From a virus, in the IMG/VR virus record IMGVR_UViG_3300032046_003457, positions 1 to 24,265 of that record: a DNA stretch of 24,265 nt. One strand, written 5' to 3'. Made by a program: the position numbers and the translations under genes. Positions 7,821 to 15,836 of the stretch are shown here, one piece after another (within the stretch, counting starts at the first letter, position 1; each line of letters opens with the position of its first letter). The notes under the pieces were generated by a model. It saw only the letters and a program-made list of their open reading frames with translations, was not told where the DNA came from and ran no database searches.

Positions 7821-8421
7821 TTGCGGCCTCCTTGTTTTGTTTTAGTCCTAAAAAGTTTTCTTTTTCAATTTGGAACTTCTTTCTTTCTTCTTCCAAAAGT
7901 CCGATACAGTCATTCCAGTATTTTTCTTCTTCCTTGACTTTCTTCTCCCGTCCTAAAAGCATATCATTGGCTATCTTTAGTTTTTCCTCAAGTGCGTTTG
8001 CCTCGGCAATGGTAACCTTGGCCTCCGCAAGTTGGTCTTCTATGCCAACCTTGTATATCTCAAAGTTAGCCCTTTGCTGGTTCATCTCGGAGATTTTTAC
8101 CTCCAACTCCATTGTTTTTAATTCTCTTTTCTCAACCTCAATGACACGGTTATCCAAATCTCTCTGCATCTTCTCAGCAGAGTCAATCCTTCCCTCCGCT
8201 TCAATCCTTTTCAATTCAATGCGTCTTTCGTCGCTGGCGAATTTATTTAAGGTTTCAATTTCCTTTAATTTTGTCTCCCCTTCGTCTTTAATCTGTGAGG
8301 AGTGTTCTTGTGCCTGAAGATTGCCGAGAATAATCTGTAATCTGTCTATCTCTTTTTGAACATTCGTCTTTATGTTCCTCAATACCTCGATTTCCTGCAA
8401 TTCTTTGTTTATTGTTTCCAT
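7813..8421 (-). CDS. Coiled-coil protein
   Basis: This 202-residue protein is Glu/Lys/Gln-rich and helical throughout, with long runs of heptads (for example RDLDNRVIEVEKRELKTMEL) and a single Trp near residue 168. The start is ATG 8421, preceded by AAGGAG. The gene pairs with the similar but not clearly homologous coiled-coil gene downstream. Function is unknown; a structural rod, a chaperone, or a protein that organises the adaptor or tail are options. Confidence 0.65.
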   Translation of the reverse strand: METINKELQEIEVLRNIKTNVQKEIDRLQIILGNLQAQEHSSQIKDEGETKLKEIETLNKFASDERRIELKRIEAEGRIDSAEKMQRDLDNRVIEVEKRELKTMELEVKISEMNQQRANFEIYKVGIEDQLAEAKVTIAEANALEEKLKIANDMLLGREKKVKEEEKYWNDCIGLLEEERKKFQIEKENFLGLKQNKEAANV

Positions 8422-8432
8422 CTTATTCTCCT

Positions 8433-9572
8433 TTATAATTGTGCCTCTAAAGCCGATATATAGATAATCCCCATCAATGAAAGCGGGACAATACTAATAA
8501 GAAAACTGCCCATTCCCAGAACCAGATAAACGACAAATGCCATCGTGTATCCAGCCAAAAGCATACTGTCTTTGGTCATAATTATCCGTTTGAATAGGTT
8601 GCATAAATAACCACAGATTAATACAAAAAGAATAATCCCCCCGTTGTGCAATATCTCCAGAAAATCATTCTCAACAGCAAAAGCCAAAGATTGGGTATGG
8701 TCTCTAATCTGACGAAGCAGGACACTGCCTATCCCCCAGCCCGTAAGTGGTCTTGCCTTCCAGTCTAAAATGACGAGCTTCCACAATTCGAGACGCCCAG
8801 AGAAGGAAAAATACTGCGGATGGTATTGATAGACTAAAACGCCCATCGTTAGTAATGTGATTAAAATAAAAACGATTGCTTTAAATTTCTTCATAAACAA
8901 AAGATAAGTTAAAAATCCGATTATAAATGCAACCAATGAAATGGTGCTGTTTATCAGGGTTAATGTTATAAAAGCCGATACATAAAAAAGTTTATATCTT
9001 AAATCCTTGAATATAAGGCATAGCGGAGATAACATAGCGATGAAATTTCCAGTGTGCATACTATTGCCCAAAAAAGTAATCATATGCGAGGACTTAGTAT
9101 TGATTATCCATTTTAAATCTTTGGTGAAAATCTGGTCTAATCCGAAAAACTGCAATAGGGCATAGGTGGAAAATCCGAAACAAACCCAGCATAAAGCCTT
9201 CGCCATCGTTACCCATCTTGTGAGATTATCCGTATATTCCACCAAATCTTTAATTAAGAAAATCGCCAAGATTGCATTTAACGACGGAAGAAAATTCCAG
9301 ATATTCCATAATACCTTTTGCCCTTCCTTTGCCATTATGATAGGTTTATAAAAATACCAGCCAAAAGATAAGATGACATAAATCAGAATGAGGCCAAGCC
9401 ACCTATTCTTAAAAGTCGCAGTTTTTTCTTTCTGAGATATAAAATTATAACCGAGCAGAATAAATCCACCCATTAAAAATACTATGTTTTTAGGAAGCCA
9501 GAAGTTGTCAATTATGTTTGGGATTATCGTCAGTGACGATAAAATCAACAATGAAATTAAAATATTAAACAT
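8433..9572 (-). CDS. O-antigen ligase/polymerase-like (WaaL/Wzy superfamily) membrane protein
   Basis: This 379-residue protein has about ten hydrophobic segments. It shows the signature of the Wzy_C/O-antigen ligase superfamily in the large periplasmic loop: SGRLELWKLVILDWKARPLT, then GWGIGS, then ENDFLEILHNGGIILF. Family members join lipid-linked sugar polymers or transfer them to lipid A core. The arginine of SGR..LW is present. The position usually occupied by His in the HN(D)xxLxxLxxxG motif reads Glu (VENDF), so catalysis may be altered. The gene sits between a head protein and coiled-coil genes inside the late operon, an unusual place. No SD is visible upstream; a hairpin lies 9 nt before the start. 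It could alter host surface polysaccharide during infection. Confidence 0.75.
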   Translation of the reverse strand: MFNILISLLILSSLTIIPNIIDNFWLPKNIVFLMGGFILLGYNFISQKEKTATFKNRWLGLILIYVILSFGWYFYKPIIMAKEGQKVLWNIWNFLPSLNAILAIFLIKDLVEYTDNLTRWVTMAKALCWVCFGFSTYALLQFFGLDQIFTKDLKWIINTKSSHMITFLGNSMHTGNFIAMLSPLCLIFKDLRYKLFYVSAFITLTLINSTISLVAFIIGFLTYLLFMKKFKAIVFILITLLTMGVLVYQYHPQYFSFSGRLELWKLVILDWKARPLTGWGIGSVLLRQIRDHTQSLAFAVENDFLEILHNGGIILFVLICGYLCNLFKRIIMTKDSMLLAGYTMAFVVYLVLGMGSFLISIVPLSLMGIIYISALEAQL

Positions 9573-9580
9573 AATTTAGT

Positions 9581-9611
9581 AAAGAGGGCGAACTCATCGC
9601 CCGCCCCCTTT
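9581..9611 (-). other. Hairpin between head protein and O-antigen ligase-like genes
   Basis: On the minus transcript, AAAGGGGGCG and CGCCCTCTTT form a 10-bp stem with one G-U pair and an 11-nt loop; AGTA/TACT can extend it outside. It lacks a real U-tract (CTTTACT follows). It may be a weak terminator, a processing site, or a barrier that lowers expression of the membrane gene that starts 9 nt later. Confidence 0.5.
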
Positions 9612-9618
9612 GTTTTTA

Positions 9619-10161
9619 CTAATCTGAATTAGATGGATTTACCCAAATAAACAGATAACTTGCATTTGTTCCGTCACCTGCTTCAAGGGCAACACCTAAA
9701 TTAGTTCCTGCTCCAACTAATCCTGCCGTACCAGTTCCTGCCGTTCCGACTTGACCTCCAGCCGCAATTGCTTCGGAAGAATCCTGAACAAGGGTATCAA
9801 TCGGGCCTTTGGTAACTACTATTACAGGAGTCTGATTATTAGCAGCTACTTTTACAACCCCAACTGCTAAATCACTATCAGCAGTTGCTACAAGAGCTTC
9901 TACACAAGCTCCTAAAGTAGTCTCAGCTGTAGGGGCTATTTTAACAGGGTCAGTAGATGATGCTGTTGAATCTAAATCCAACACAACTGCCATTCCGTGA
10001 ACTATCCTTATACCTGAGTTGTTGAAAAACACTGCGGTTTCCTGAAGTTGTCCGTAATCTTCGCCGTCTCCGCCTGTGCTTCCCCAACCAAATGCCACTC
10101 CGTTAGATGCCAATACTATCGCAAATAACAGAGTGACTAATGAAAATAATCTTTTAGCCAT
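9619..10161 (-). CDS. Head decoration-type protein with signal peptide
   Basis: The chosen start is 10161, because the SD (GGAGG) lies just upstream and overlaps an earlier in-frame ATG at 10173. The product (180 residues) begins MAKRLFSLVTLLFAIVLASN, with cleavage plausible after AFG. The mature part is beta-rich, Ala/Gly/Thr/Val-rich, with VAVGVVKVAA-like strands, and resembles small capsid decoration/stabilisation proteins. Its place directly after the capsid gene supports that. The signal peptide is unexpected for a decoration protein. An alternative is an exported protein that mimics the fold; structure prediction would help. Confidence 0.65.
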   Translation of the reverse strand: MAKRLFSLVTLLFAIVLASNGVAFGWGSTGGDGEDYGQLQETAVFFNNSGIRIVHGMAVVLDLDSTASSTDPVKIAPTAETTLGACVEALVATADSDLAVGVVKVAANNQTPVIVVTKGPIDTLVQDSSEAIAAGGQVGTAGTGTAGLVGAGTNLGVALEAGDGTNASYLFIWVNPSNSD

Positions 10162-10178
10162 TTTATCCTCCATTATTT

Positions 10179-11399
10179 TTAATAAGTATCGCCATTTAAC
10201 AATACGCCATTACGACCCAAATTGGTCATAGCGGCGTTTCCAGCCCACAATACAAAGGTTACTAAATCATCTTTAGTCTGGGACTTGATAAAATCACCTA
10301 TCTCGGCATCTCTGCCCTCTCTTACAAACAGGCGATAATATTTAGCCACATTTAAGTAGTAACCATAGTTTGCGGGACATCCATCATCGGCAAATATCAA
10401 AGCACCTTTATAACGAATGTTGCCAACAATCTACCCGATATTTCTATCGGAATTGGACTATATCATCCCTTTCGGGGACTGCACATTAGTCTCTACGCAC
10501 GCACCAATTTCTTGGGCTTGGTTCGGTATTGCCATACTTGATAAAACAAGGTTAGGTTTCACCGAGTTCGCAGTCTTTGCTTTTGCACTATGTTTTAATT
10601 TATGACAAGACAAAAACATATTGCAAAAGGGGCTTGGTTTAGCAAACCCCGCATCAATCATCTTTTCGTCGCCAGGCCCTATGCCCATTATGGGGAGATT
10701 GACTGTAAAAGTAGATGTCAATTCTCTCTCAAAGTTATCCATCTGAGCACCCGTAAGAACTATCGTATCGGGTGTCTCGTCAAATCTCGAACACTGACGA
10801 TACAAAGTCCTCATCATATTCAGACCATTGGTGTTAAACGCAGAAGCGACATTTTGTGATTGATGCTTCCACACTGACAAAGTTGCCCTTGATAATCCTC
10901 CGACTGTTCCCGTAGTTGTAGATGAAGTAAGCATATTTTGTAATCCCGTGATTGCCCGCAGGTTAGTTTCTGCGGCATCCGAGAAAATCCCGACAGTTGA
11001 ACCACCGATAGAATCTCGCATTGCGATTTCCGCTGACTGCAAGAACATCTCAATCAGGTCAATCTCATTCCCCTCTGGTGTCTTAATCATATCAAGACCA
11101 GACACCTGAACGGGAACTGCGATTTGTTTCCATTCATAGATGCAACTCGTTGTTGGGTCTCCTCTCACAGGAGTTAATGTATCAAGGTCAGTATAACCCT
11201 GTGCCGTCGGAAGTTCCTTCAAGATGTTGAAACGAAGATGCGGTTTTCCGCCAGTCCGGATTATCGCTCCCATATCTTTTGCACGATATAGAAGTGCTGT
11301 CCTGCTTGACACATTGTCAAACAAAATAGGCTCGGCTTCATCAGCGACTATCGAGAAAATACGTTGGTATTCTCTTGTGACACTGAGATTCCCTGCCAT
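10179..11399 (-). CDS. Major capsid protein, HK97-fold, split by a group I intron
   Basis: Exon 1 runs 11399-10646 and exon 2 runs 10426-10179. Splicing gives a continuous 333-residue product. Exon 1 holds an N-terminal arm and the segments YEWKQIAVPVQVSGLDM, AEIAMRDSIGGSTVGIFSDA, GLQNML and GTVGGLSRATLSVWK, typical of phage capsid proteins of the GGIxR/xxxW type. The spliced junction reads DAGFGNIRYKGALIFADDGC, which fits the conserved 'DAGFxNLxYKGxPIxxD' region. The C-terminal end holds FVLWAGNAAMTNLGRNGVL, also typical. Without splicing, exon 1 reads 62 residues into the intron and stops at TAG 10458-10460. The SD is AAAGGAGA. The scaffold gene is just upstream. Confidence 0.93.
10427..10645 (-). 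ncRNA. Group I self-splicing intron (219 nt) in the capsid gene
   Basis: Manual folding on the minus strand gives all core elements. P1: exon GGGGU (10650-10646) pairs with GCCCC (10633-10629), with the U-G wobble at the 5' splice site. P2: 10628-10613 with 10596-10581, two 7-bp stems. P3: GACTGC (10575-10570)/GCAGTC (10482-10477). P4: TCGGT (10565-10561)/ACCGA (10527-10523). J4/5 GAAA. P6: ACCAA (10522-10518)/TTGGT (10507-10503). P7: GACTA (10491-10487)/TAGTC (10460-10456), in S-element context GATATAGTCC. P8: CCC-GAAA-GGG. P9: CCGATA-GAAA-TATCGG. The terminal G is 10427, and P10 pairs TTGG (10426-10423) with CCAA. The predicted splice restores the capsid frame. The intron carries no endonuclease ORF. 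Confidence 0.92.
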
Positions 11400-11445
11400 T
11401 TTTTCTCTCCTTTAGTTGTCTATAAAATCAGAAAGAAATCGGAGA

Positions 11446-12288
11446 TTATTTCCTTCCCAAACGTTCCAAAACCCTGTCCTTAAAACTTTCAAAGGTTACT
11501 CTTCCCGCCTTGTCCTTTTTTAACTCGGTCTTGGCGGTAAAAGAAGGTTCTGCACCGCTGGGAGAAGCACCCTTTTTCTTTCTTTCCAATTCCTCTTTTT
11601 CTTTTTTCTTTGCTTGGTTTAGGAGAGCAGTTTCGACCTCAGAGTCATCAGCGAAGTGATAGAGAAGTTTGGTAACTGATTGATGGGGATATTTTATAGC
11701 TGTCGCCATAATATCCTTTTTATATTTATCAACCAATTCTTTTCCAAACCTTTCCTCTAATTTCACCAGTTGGCTTTCTACCCTATCGGTTTGCCCTATT
11801 AAAGCGGCATTCTCTATGATAGAAAGTTTTTGTTCCAATTTGGATACAGTCTCTTTTAGGGATTCCATATCCTTCGTCGGAGTTTCTTCTTTGATGATTT
11901 CTCTGATGTCCCGCAACTGTTCTCTTTGTGCTGGGTCAGAAGTATCCTCAAGGAGTTTATCGAGTTTTTTAAGATTTCTGTCTTTGATTTCATCAGACTT
12001 AGAAATCTTGCCCGACTTGTAGTCAGAGTAAACCTTATTAAGGGTTTCTTTAAGTTTTGGGTCGGTTTCCATCTCGTCAACGATGGCTTTTAAACCCGCA
12101 ACTTTTGTTTCTTCCACCTTAATGGTTTCTTCTCGCTTCTTTAGGGCTTCGGTATTCTGGGCATAATCATCACCTTGTTGTGCTAACCGAATTAACTCAT
12201 CTTGAGTAACTTCTCTTTCCTGCCCTTTGACCTTAATCTTAAAAACCTGTTTAGATGGGTCTTGGGTCGTAGTAGTTGTTTCTGCCAT
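11446..12288 (-). CDS. Scaffolding protein
   Basis: This 280-residue protein sits just before the capsid gene and is almost entirely helical and charged. The N-terminus is Thr-rich, then KIKVKGQEREVTQDELIRLA and QQGDDY form a motif very common at the start of phage scaffold proteins. The middle is a coiled coil (KETVSKLEQKLSIIE). The C-terminus is basic, with KKKEKEELERKKKG and a final helix ending in LERLGRK, suited to binding capsid. Role: it guides procapsid assembly and leaves the head before maturation. SD is present (GAAGGAG); the start is GTAAAATGGC-type as for two other genes in the window. Confidence 0.8.
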   Translation of the reverse strand: MAETTTTTQDPSKQVFKIKVKGQEREVTQDELIRLAQQGDDYAQNTEALKKREETIKVEETKVAGLKAIVDEMETDPKLKETLNKVYSDYKSGKISKSDEIKDRNLKKLDKLLEDTSDPAQREQLRDIREIIKEETPTKDMESLKETVSKLEQKLSIIENAALIGQTDRVESQLVKLEERFGKELVDKYKKDIMATAIKYPHQSVTKLLYHFADDSEVETALLNQAKKKEKEELERKKKGASPSGAEPSFTAKTELKKDKAGRVTFESFKDRVLERLGRK

Positions 12289-12343
12289 TTTACACTCCTT
12301 CTTTAGTCGGCTTCTTCAGCTAAGACTTTTAGGTTGGTGTTAA

Positions 12344-12490
12344 TTATTTCTTTTTGCCTCTGTTAAAAGGCTGGATGTTACTGGATGAAGCGGTTGGGCC
12401 TTCCACGATGGAAGTCTTAACCTGCTTAATCCCGCCTGCCCGACTCGGTTGAGTTGGGCTCGATACTCTTTTAGGATTGTTACTACCCAT
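12344..12490 (-). CDS. Small basic Ser/Pro-rich protein (48 aa)
   Basis: Start ATG 12490 has a strong SD (AGGAGG). The product begins MGSNNPKRVSSPTQPSRAGG and ends NRGKKK; it looks disordered and basic. It fills the gap between the DUF6496-like gene and the scaffold gene. Its function is unknown. The good SD and fit between neighbours support a real gene. Confidence 0.6.
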   Translation of the reverse strand: MGSNNPKRVSSPTQPSRAGGIKQVKTSIVEGPTASSSNIQPFNRGKKK

Positions 12491-12507
12491 CTTTACTCCT
12501 CCTTCCT

Positions 12508-12762
12508 TTAAGATTTAGATGGTATTTGAGCCCCCATCTGTCGGGCTTTCGATAACATAATCGCAACTTTTTGTTTTTCCGCTCTTTTCTTTCCAAACTT
12601 TTTTCGTGTATGAACCAGTATCTTAGGCGGATTTTCTTTAATCTCGTGCCCCGCCGCCTCAATTTTTGCCTGTGTTTTTACCCCGATATTGTGCGGAGTT
12701 CCCTGTCCACCCCTCTGTGCCAAATAAGTATTGCAGTTAGCTAATCGCATCATTCCCTTCAT
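12508..12762 (-). CDS. DUF6496-like small basic protein
   Basis: This 84-residue basic protein ends with KFGKKRAEKQKVAIMLSKAR then QMGAQIPSKS, which fits the DUF6496 pattern (AIAxxLSxARxxGAxxP) preceded by a GHEIKE-like helix. The family has no known function and occurs in phages and bacteria. The start overlaps the upstream stop (ATGA). An SD, GGAG, lies about 10 nt upstream. Confidence 0.65.
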   Translation of the reverse strand: MKGMMRLANCNTYLAQRGGQGTPHNIGVKTQAKIEAAGHEIKENPPKILVHTRKKFGKKRAEKQKVAIMLSKARQMGAQIPSKS

Positions 12763-13019
12763 TGTGCTATTCTCCTCGCAAAATTTAATATCCCACCTTT
12801 TGCTGGGATTACTTTTCGTTGTTGGGCTTTCAAGATATGAACATCAACCCCCTGTTTGCCCAAATCGCACATTCCATATCCAATTATTTTGTCTGGGACA
12901 TTAGTTTCAAAAGCAAAATCTTTAGTTTCAGTATTAAAGAATATTTTTATAAAACAATTAAACTGCGGTTTTTCCTCTGTAAGTTTTCCATTATCTCCAT
13001 TTTTGTTTTCTTCCATCAT
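12759..13019 (-). CDS. Hypothetical small protein (86 aa)
   Basis: The product has a charged N-terminus (MMEENKNGDNGK), a beta-like FNCFIKIFFNTETKDFAFET and an Ile/Val-rich C-terminal helix. The start uses ATGATG overlapping the upstream stop; either Met could be used. No family recognised. It lies in the block between portal and scaffold, where small accessory genes are common. Confidence 0.55.
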   Translation of the reverse strand: MMEENKNGDNGKLTEEKPQFNCFIKIFFNTETKDFAFETNVPDKIIGYGMCDLGKQGVDVHILKAQQRKVIPAKGGILNFARRIAQ

Positions 13020-13444
13020 CTCCTCCTGAATTTTAACAATTCTCTGTTTTTCTCAAATATCCTCTCGGCAGTTTTATTTATTTCTCTCGGTCTGTCTTCA
13101 TTGTTCAGTCTTTTTCTAAACTCTGCCTCTTGCCTGCATTCCTTGATTGAGGCATCTGCCATCCCGTGCTGTTTAAGCAAGGTTCTATATTGTCGTTTAG
13201 AACGGATAACAACTGGCTTCCCGTCAAATACCTCTGTAGTAAAATTGTAAGCCAAATCCTTATGGGTGTTTATATTCCCGAAAGAATTTTTACTCGGCTT
13301 TTTCAAAAAACATTCCTTGCAAAGATAATCCCCGTTATATTTATAAACTGCCTTCGCCTCCTGATTGCATTCTTTACAAAGAATACTTCGTTTATCCGTT
13401 ACCGCTACGGAAAAACTTTTTTTCTCCCAATCGCACCCACTCAT
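13016..13444 (-). CDS. Zinc-ribbon protein with basic helical tail
   Basis: This 142-residue protein holds CKECNQEAKAVYKYNGDYLC then KECF near residues 23-46, two CxxC knuckles separated by about 17 residues. That spacing is right for one zinc site. Downstream, VFDGKPVVIRSKRQYRTLLK and KHG-like QHGMADAS form a segment I have seen in phage proteins next to portal genes. The C-terminus is Arg/Lys/Glu-rich. A role in head assembly or packaging is likely from position. The start overlaps the portal stop by ATGA. Confidence 0.6.
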   Translation of the reverse strand: MSGCDWEKKSFSVAVTDKRSILCKECNQEAKAVYKYNGDYLCKECFLKKPSKNSFGNINTHKDLAYNFTTEVFDGKPVVIRSKRQYRTLLKQHGMADASIKECRQEAEFRKRLNNEDRPREINKTAERIFEKNRELLKFRRR

Positions 13445-15462
13445 CTTCTACCGCCTATGTTTTCTCCTGTCCCTGGCAAACTCCTCACCGCACCAACCAA
13501 ATCTGAGAAATCGGCGACTCCAGTTTCTGGTTTAGTCCCGACTTTTCTTGAAACTCCCTCTTTTCCCAATACCTGTGGATTTTTCATATCGTAATATTTT
13601 TTGTGCATTAAGATATGTTCATCCATCTGCGGGGTAATCTGCAATCCAGCGGTCTGGTATGCTTGACTATGCACCTGTAAATGCAAAAGATGATTTTCAT
13701 TCGGGCTTGTTAATTGCGGGATGCCTTGTAATAATAATTTATTCTCCTCTTGGGCAATCCTGACCTCTTCATCGTCGTAACCAATGACCGCCCTCTCAAT
13801 ATCTTTAAATTCAAACTTCTTTAATAACTGTGGTAAAATAACATCGTCTTTCAACCTGTTCGGGAAATATACCTTCAATCTTTCCACCAAATCCATCCAT
13901 TGCTTGCGTTCTATCGCCTCGTCTTTCGGGGGGCGAGTAGAACCTGCCTCTATCGTGAACAGTAATTCCTTCTGGATTATCCGCCTTGCCTCATCTCTGT
14001 CCTCTGGCAGTGTCGGCCACATCTCCTCAGTTATAGACTCACCGACTATTTCCTCAATTCTTTTCTTATCCTGGATATACTGCCATATCAAACCAGCCAA
14101 ACCTTTTGCTATCTGCACGGTAAATTCTTCTATGATGTCAACCTTCTCTGACTGTCGTAATACCGCACCCATCCTGATATTCTCGCTTTCAGTGGCGGTA
14201 TTCACCCCTCTGGCTACGCCCAATAACTGGTTGTATCCAGATATACGCATTAAATCTTCCAACAACATTGCCCGTAAATTGTAAAAATCCTGTGGTAAAG
14301 CGGGCGGAGTAAATCCTCTTACTGTTGCTTCTGAAATATCGTCAAGCAATATCAAGTCCACATCGCTTGAATTTTGTATATTTGTAGCCTCGGTTTCGGT
14401 AACTGCTCCTCGTTTGCCTATCAATAATGTTCCTGCCCTTTTTCTGTGCCTCAACATAGCAGAGGAAATCAAAGACAATTCTTTTAACTGCGGTATCATC
14501 GGAACAATGTCTGACAAACCAAAGGCATTACTATCCTCATCCGTTTTGGGGACTTCATTAAAAATCAACGGATAAATAGGATGTCCATCTATTAAATAAT
14601 CCCACTCTGCCTCATATAAAGTGTCATCTGGCAAATCCTTCGCCAGAGTAAATCTCTGACGACCCATCAAATCGTTAATATGATAGAGTGTAATTTTGAC
14701 CAATTCATCATCTCCAGAATAAGTGGAGTTCTCCTGTTTCGGCAACGCCTTCATATTGTAGGCGGTAACAGGACTGATAGAGTCTTTCAATGTCCTTCGG
14801 TTACGGAGTTTATCCGTGTTTTTATACATCGGGTTGGCAAGTAACTTATCCAAAGTAACGACCTGTTTTTTTATCAAATACGGACATTCCCTTATGTCGT
14901 GGTAACCATCGGGAAATAATACATCCCAACTTGAGAGATGGCTCAAAAACACATCATCTTCTTTTATGGTCTCATCGGTTATCCCTTGTTCTACTTCGGT
15001 CTTTTCTGCTTTTTCGCCGACTTCTTTTAGTTCTGGAAATTCACTCTCAATCTGTTTTATGACCTTGGTTTTCTCAGTGAACAGAAAATAACCTATTTCG
15101 ATAAATCCAGGCGGTTGCAAAACCCCGTCAATTATGGCTTTCTTTGCTTTTGCCTTTCCTTGTTTATCATACCAGTAATGATTAAGCACGATTTCCATAG
15201 TCTCGGCGAATTGCCCTAATCTTGAATTTTTAGTCCTTACGAACAAGTGAGGATTTCTGGCATAAATGGCGGACACCAATATCTGCATATATTCATAAAC
15301 GAAATTAACTTCGTTCGATTCAGGGTTATTCGTAATCGGCGAGCCGAAGAAAGTCCCTGTATAGAGTTTGAGTATCTGTTTCCTTTCGTTGGAATGTTTT
15401 GCCTGCAAGTCCTCGCAACGCTGTATCCTGCCGAACCACATTGAAATATTTTGTTTATCCAT
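13441..15462 (-). CDS. Portal protein
   Basis: The chosen start (15462) gives 673 residues; its ATG overlaps the upstream TAA and has an AAGGA SD. An in-frame ATG at 15477 lies inside the previous gene. N-terminal ESNEVNFVYEYMQILVSAIY then ARNPHLFVR is the typical portal opening (asparagine, aromatic helix and xxNPxxxV). A middle YPLIFNEVPKTDEDSNAFGL then a helical SDIVPMIPQLKELSLISSAM fits the clip/wing region of P22-like portals. A C-terminal helical part is rich in Leu, Glu and Gln. It forms the dodecameric ring for DNA entry and exit; terL and the adaptor flank it in the expected order. Typical size is 500-750 residues. Confidence 0.85.
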   Translation of the reverse strand: MDKQNISMWFGRIQRCEDLQAKHSNERKQILKLYTGTFFGSPITNNPESNEVNFVYEYMQILVSAIYARNPHLFVRTKNSRLGQFAETMEIVLNHYWYDKQGKAKAKKAIIDGVLQPPGFIEIGYFLFTEKTKVIKQIESEFPELKEVGEKAEKTEVEQGITDETIKEDDVFLSHLSSWDVLFPDGYHDIRECPYLIKKQVVTLDKLLANPMYKNTDKLRNRRTLKDSISPVTAYNMKALPKQENSTYSGDDELVKITLYHINDLMGRQRFTLAKDLPDDTLYEAEWDYLIDGHPIYPLIFNEVPKTDEDSNAFGLSDIVPMIPQLKELSLISSAMLRHRKRAGTLLIGKRGAVTETEATNIQNSSDVDLILLDDISEATVRGFTPPALPQDFYNLRAMLLEDLMRISGYNQLLGVARGVNTATESENIRMGAVLRQSEKVDIIEEFTVQIAKGLAGLIWQYIQDKKRIEEIVGESITEEMWPTLPEDRDEARRIIQKELLFTIEAGSTRPPKDEAIERKQWMDLVERLKVYFPNRLKDDVILPQLLKKFEFKDIERAVIGYDDEEVRIAQEENKLLLQGIPQLTSPNENHLLHLQVHSQAYQTAGLQITPQMDEHILMHKKYYDMKNPQVLGKEGVSRKVGTKPETGVADFSDLVGAVRSLPGTGENIGGRR

Positions 15463-15836
15463 TATTTTCCTTCCCAATCCTCTAAAACTGGCTTATCGTA
15501 TGGTATCCAAATCCAGTTCCCGTCTTTGTTAGATAATAAACTCACTGCTGGATAATGGAATACTGGAGATTTCAGTCCCTTCTCCCAAAAGATATATTCA
15601 TAAGCATTTAAAGGAGCACCGCAAATAGGGCATACCATCGGGTCGGCTTCTTTTGGTTGTGGTATGTCGTTTACTGGTTTAAAATCTTCAGCCTTAACTT
15701 GTTCGCCTTTTATAATTTCTTTTTGGTAATAATATAAAAGTTTATGTTCTTTGGGGCAATAGATAGGAATTTCGGCAAAGGCAGAATTAACAACTGTTAA
15801 TAATAAAAAAATAGTCAATAAAAATCTATTTTTCAT
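15462..15836 (-). CDS. Secreted zinc-ribbon protein
   Basis: This 124-residue protein begins with the Sec signal peptide MKNRFLLTIFLLLTVVNSAFA. The mature part has a single CPKE at about residue 27 and CPIC at about 69, followed by GAPLNAYEYIFWEKG, so it could bind one metal, though the first site has only one Cys. Zinc-ribbon proteins without signal peptides are common between terL and portal, so the export signal is unusual. Its start overlaps the terL stop by ATGA. Function unknown. Confidence 0.6.
   Translation of the reverse strand: MKNRFLLTIFLLLTVVNSAFAEIPIYCPKEHKLLYYYQKEIIKGEQVKAEDFKPVNDIPQPKEADPMVCPICGAPLNAYEYIFWEKGLKSPVFHYPAVSLLSNKDGNWIWIPYDKPVLEDWEGK

Noticed and set aside
10458-10645. 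Real C-terminal extension of the 313-residue capsid frame
   Set aside because: The extra residues (KLKHSAKAKTANSVKP...) do not resemble capsid proteins and are explained by translation into the intron; exon 2 supplies the conserved C-terminus.
13166-13594. Plus-strand 142-codon frame and similar plus-strand frames over 0-17.5 kb
   Set aside because: They are shadows of well-supported minus-strand genes, without SDs or recognisable domains.
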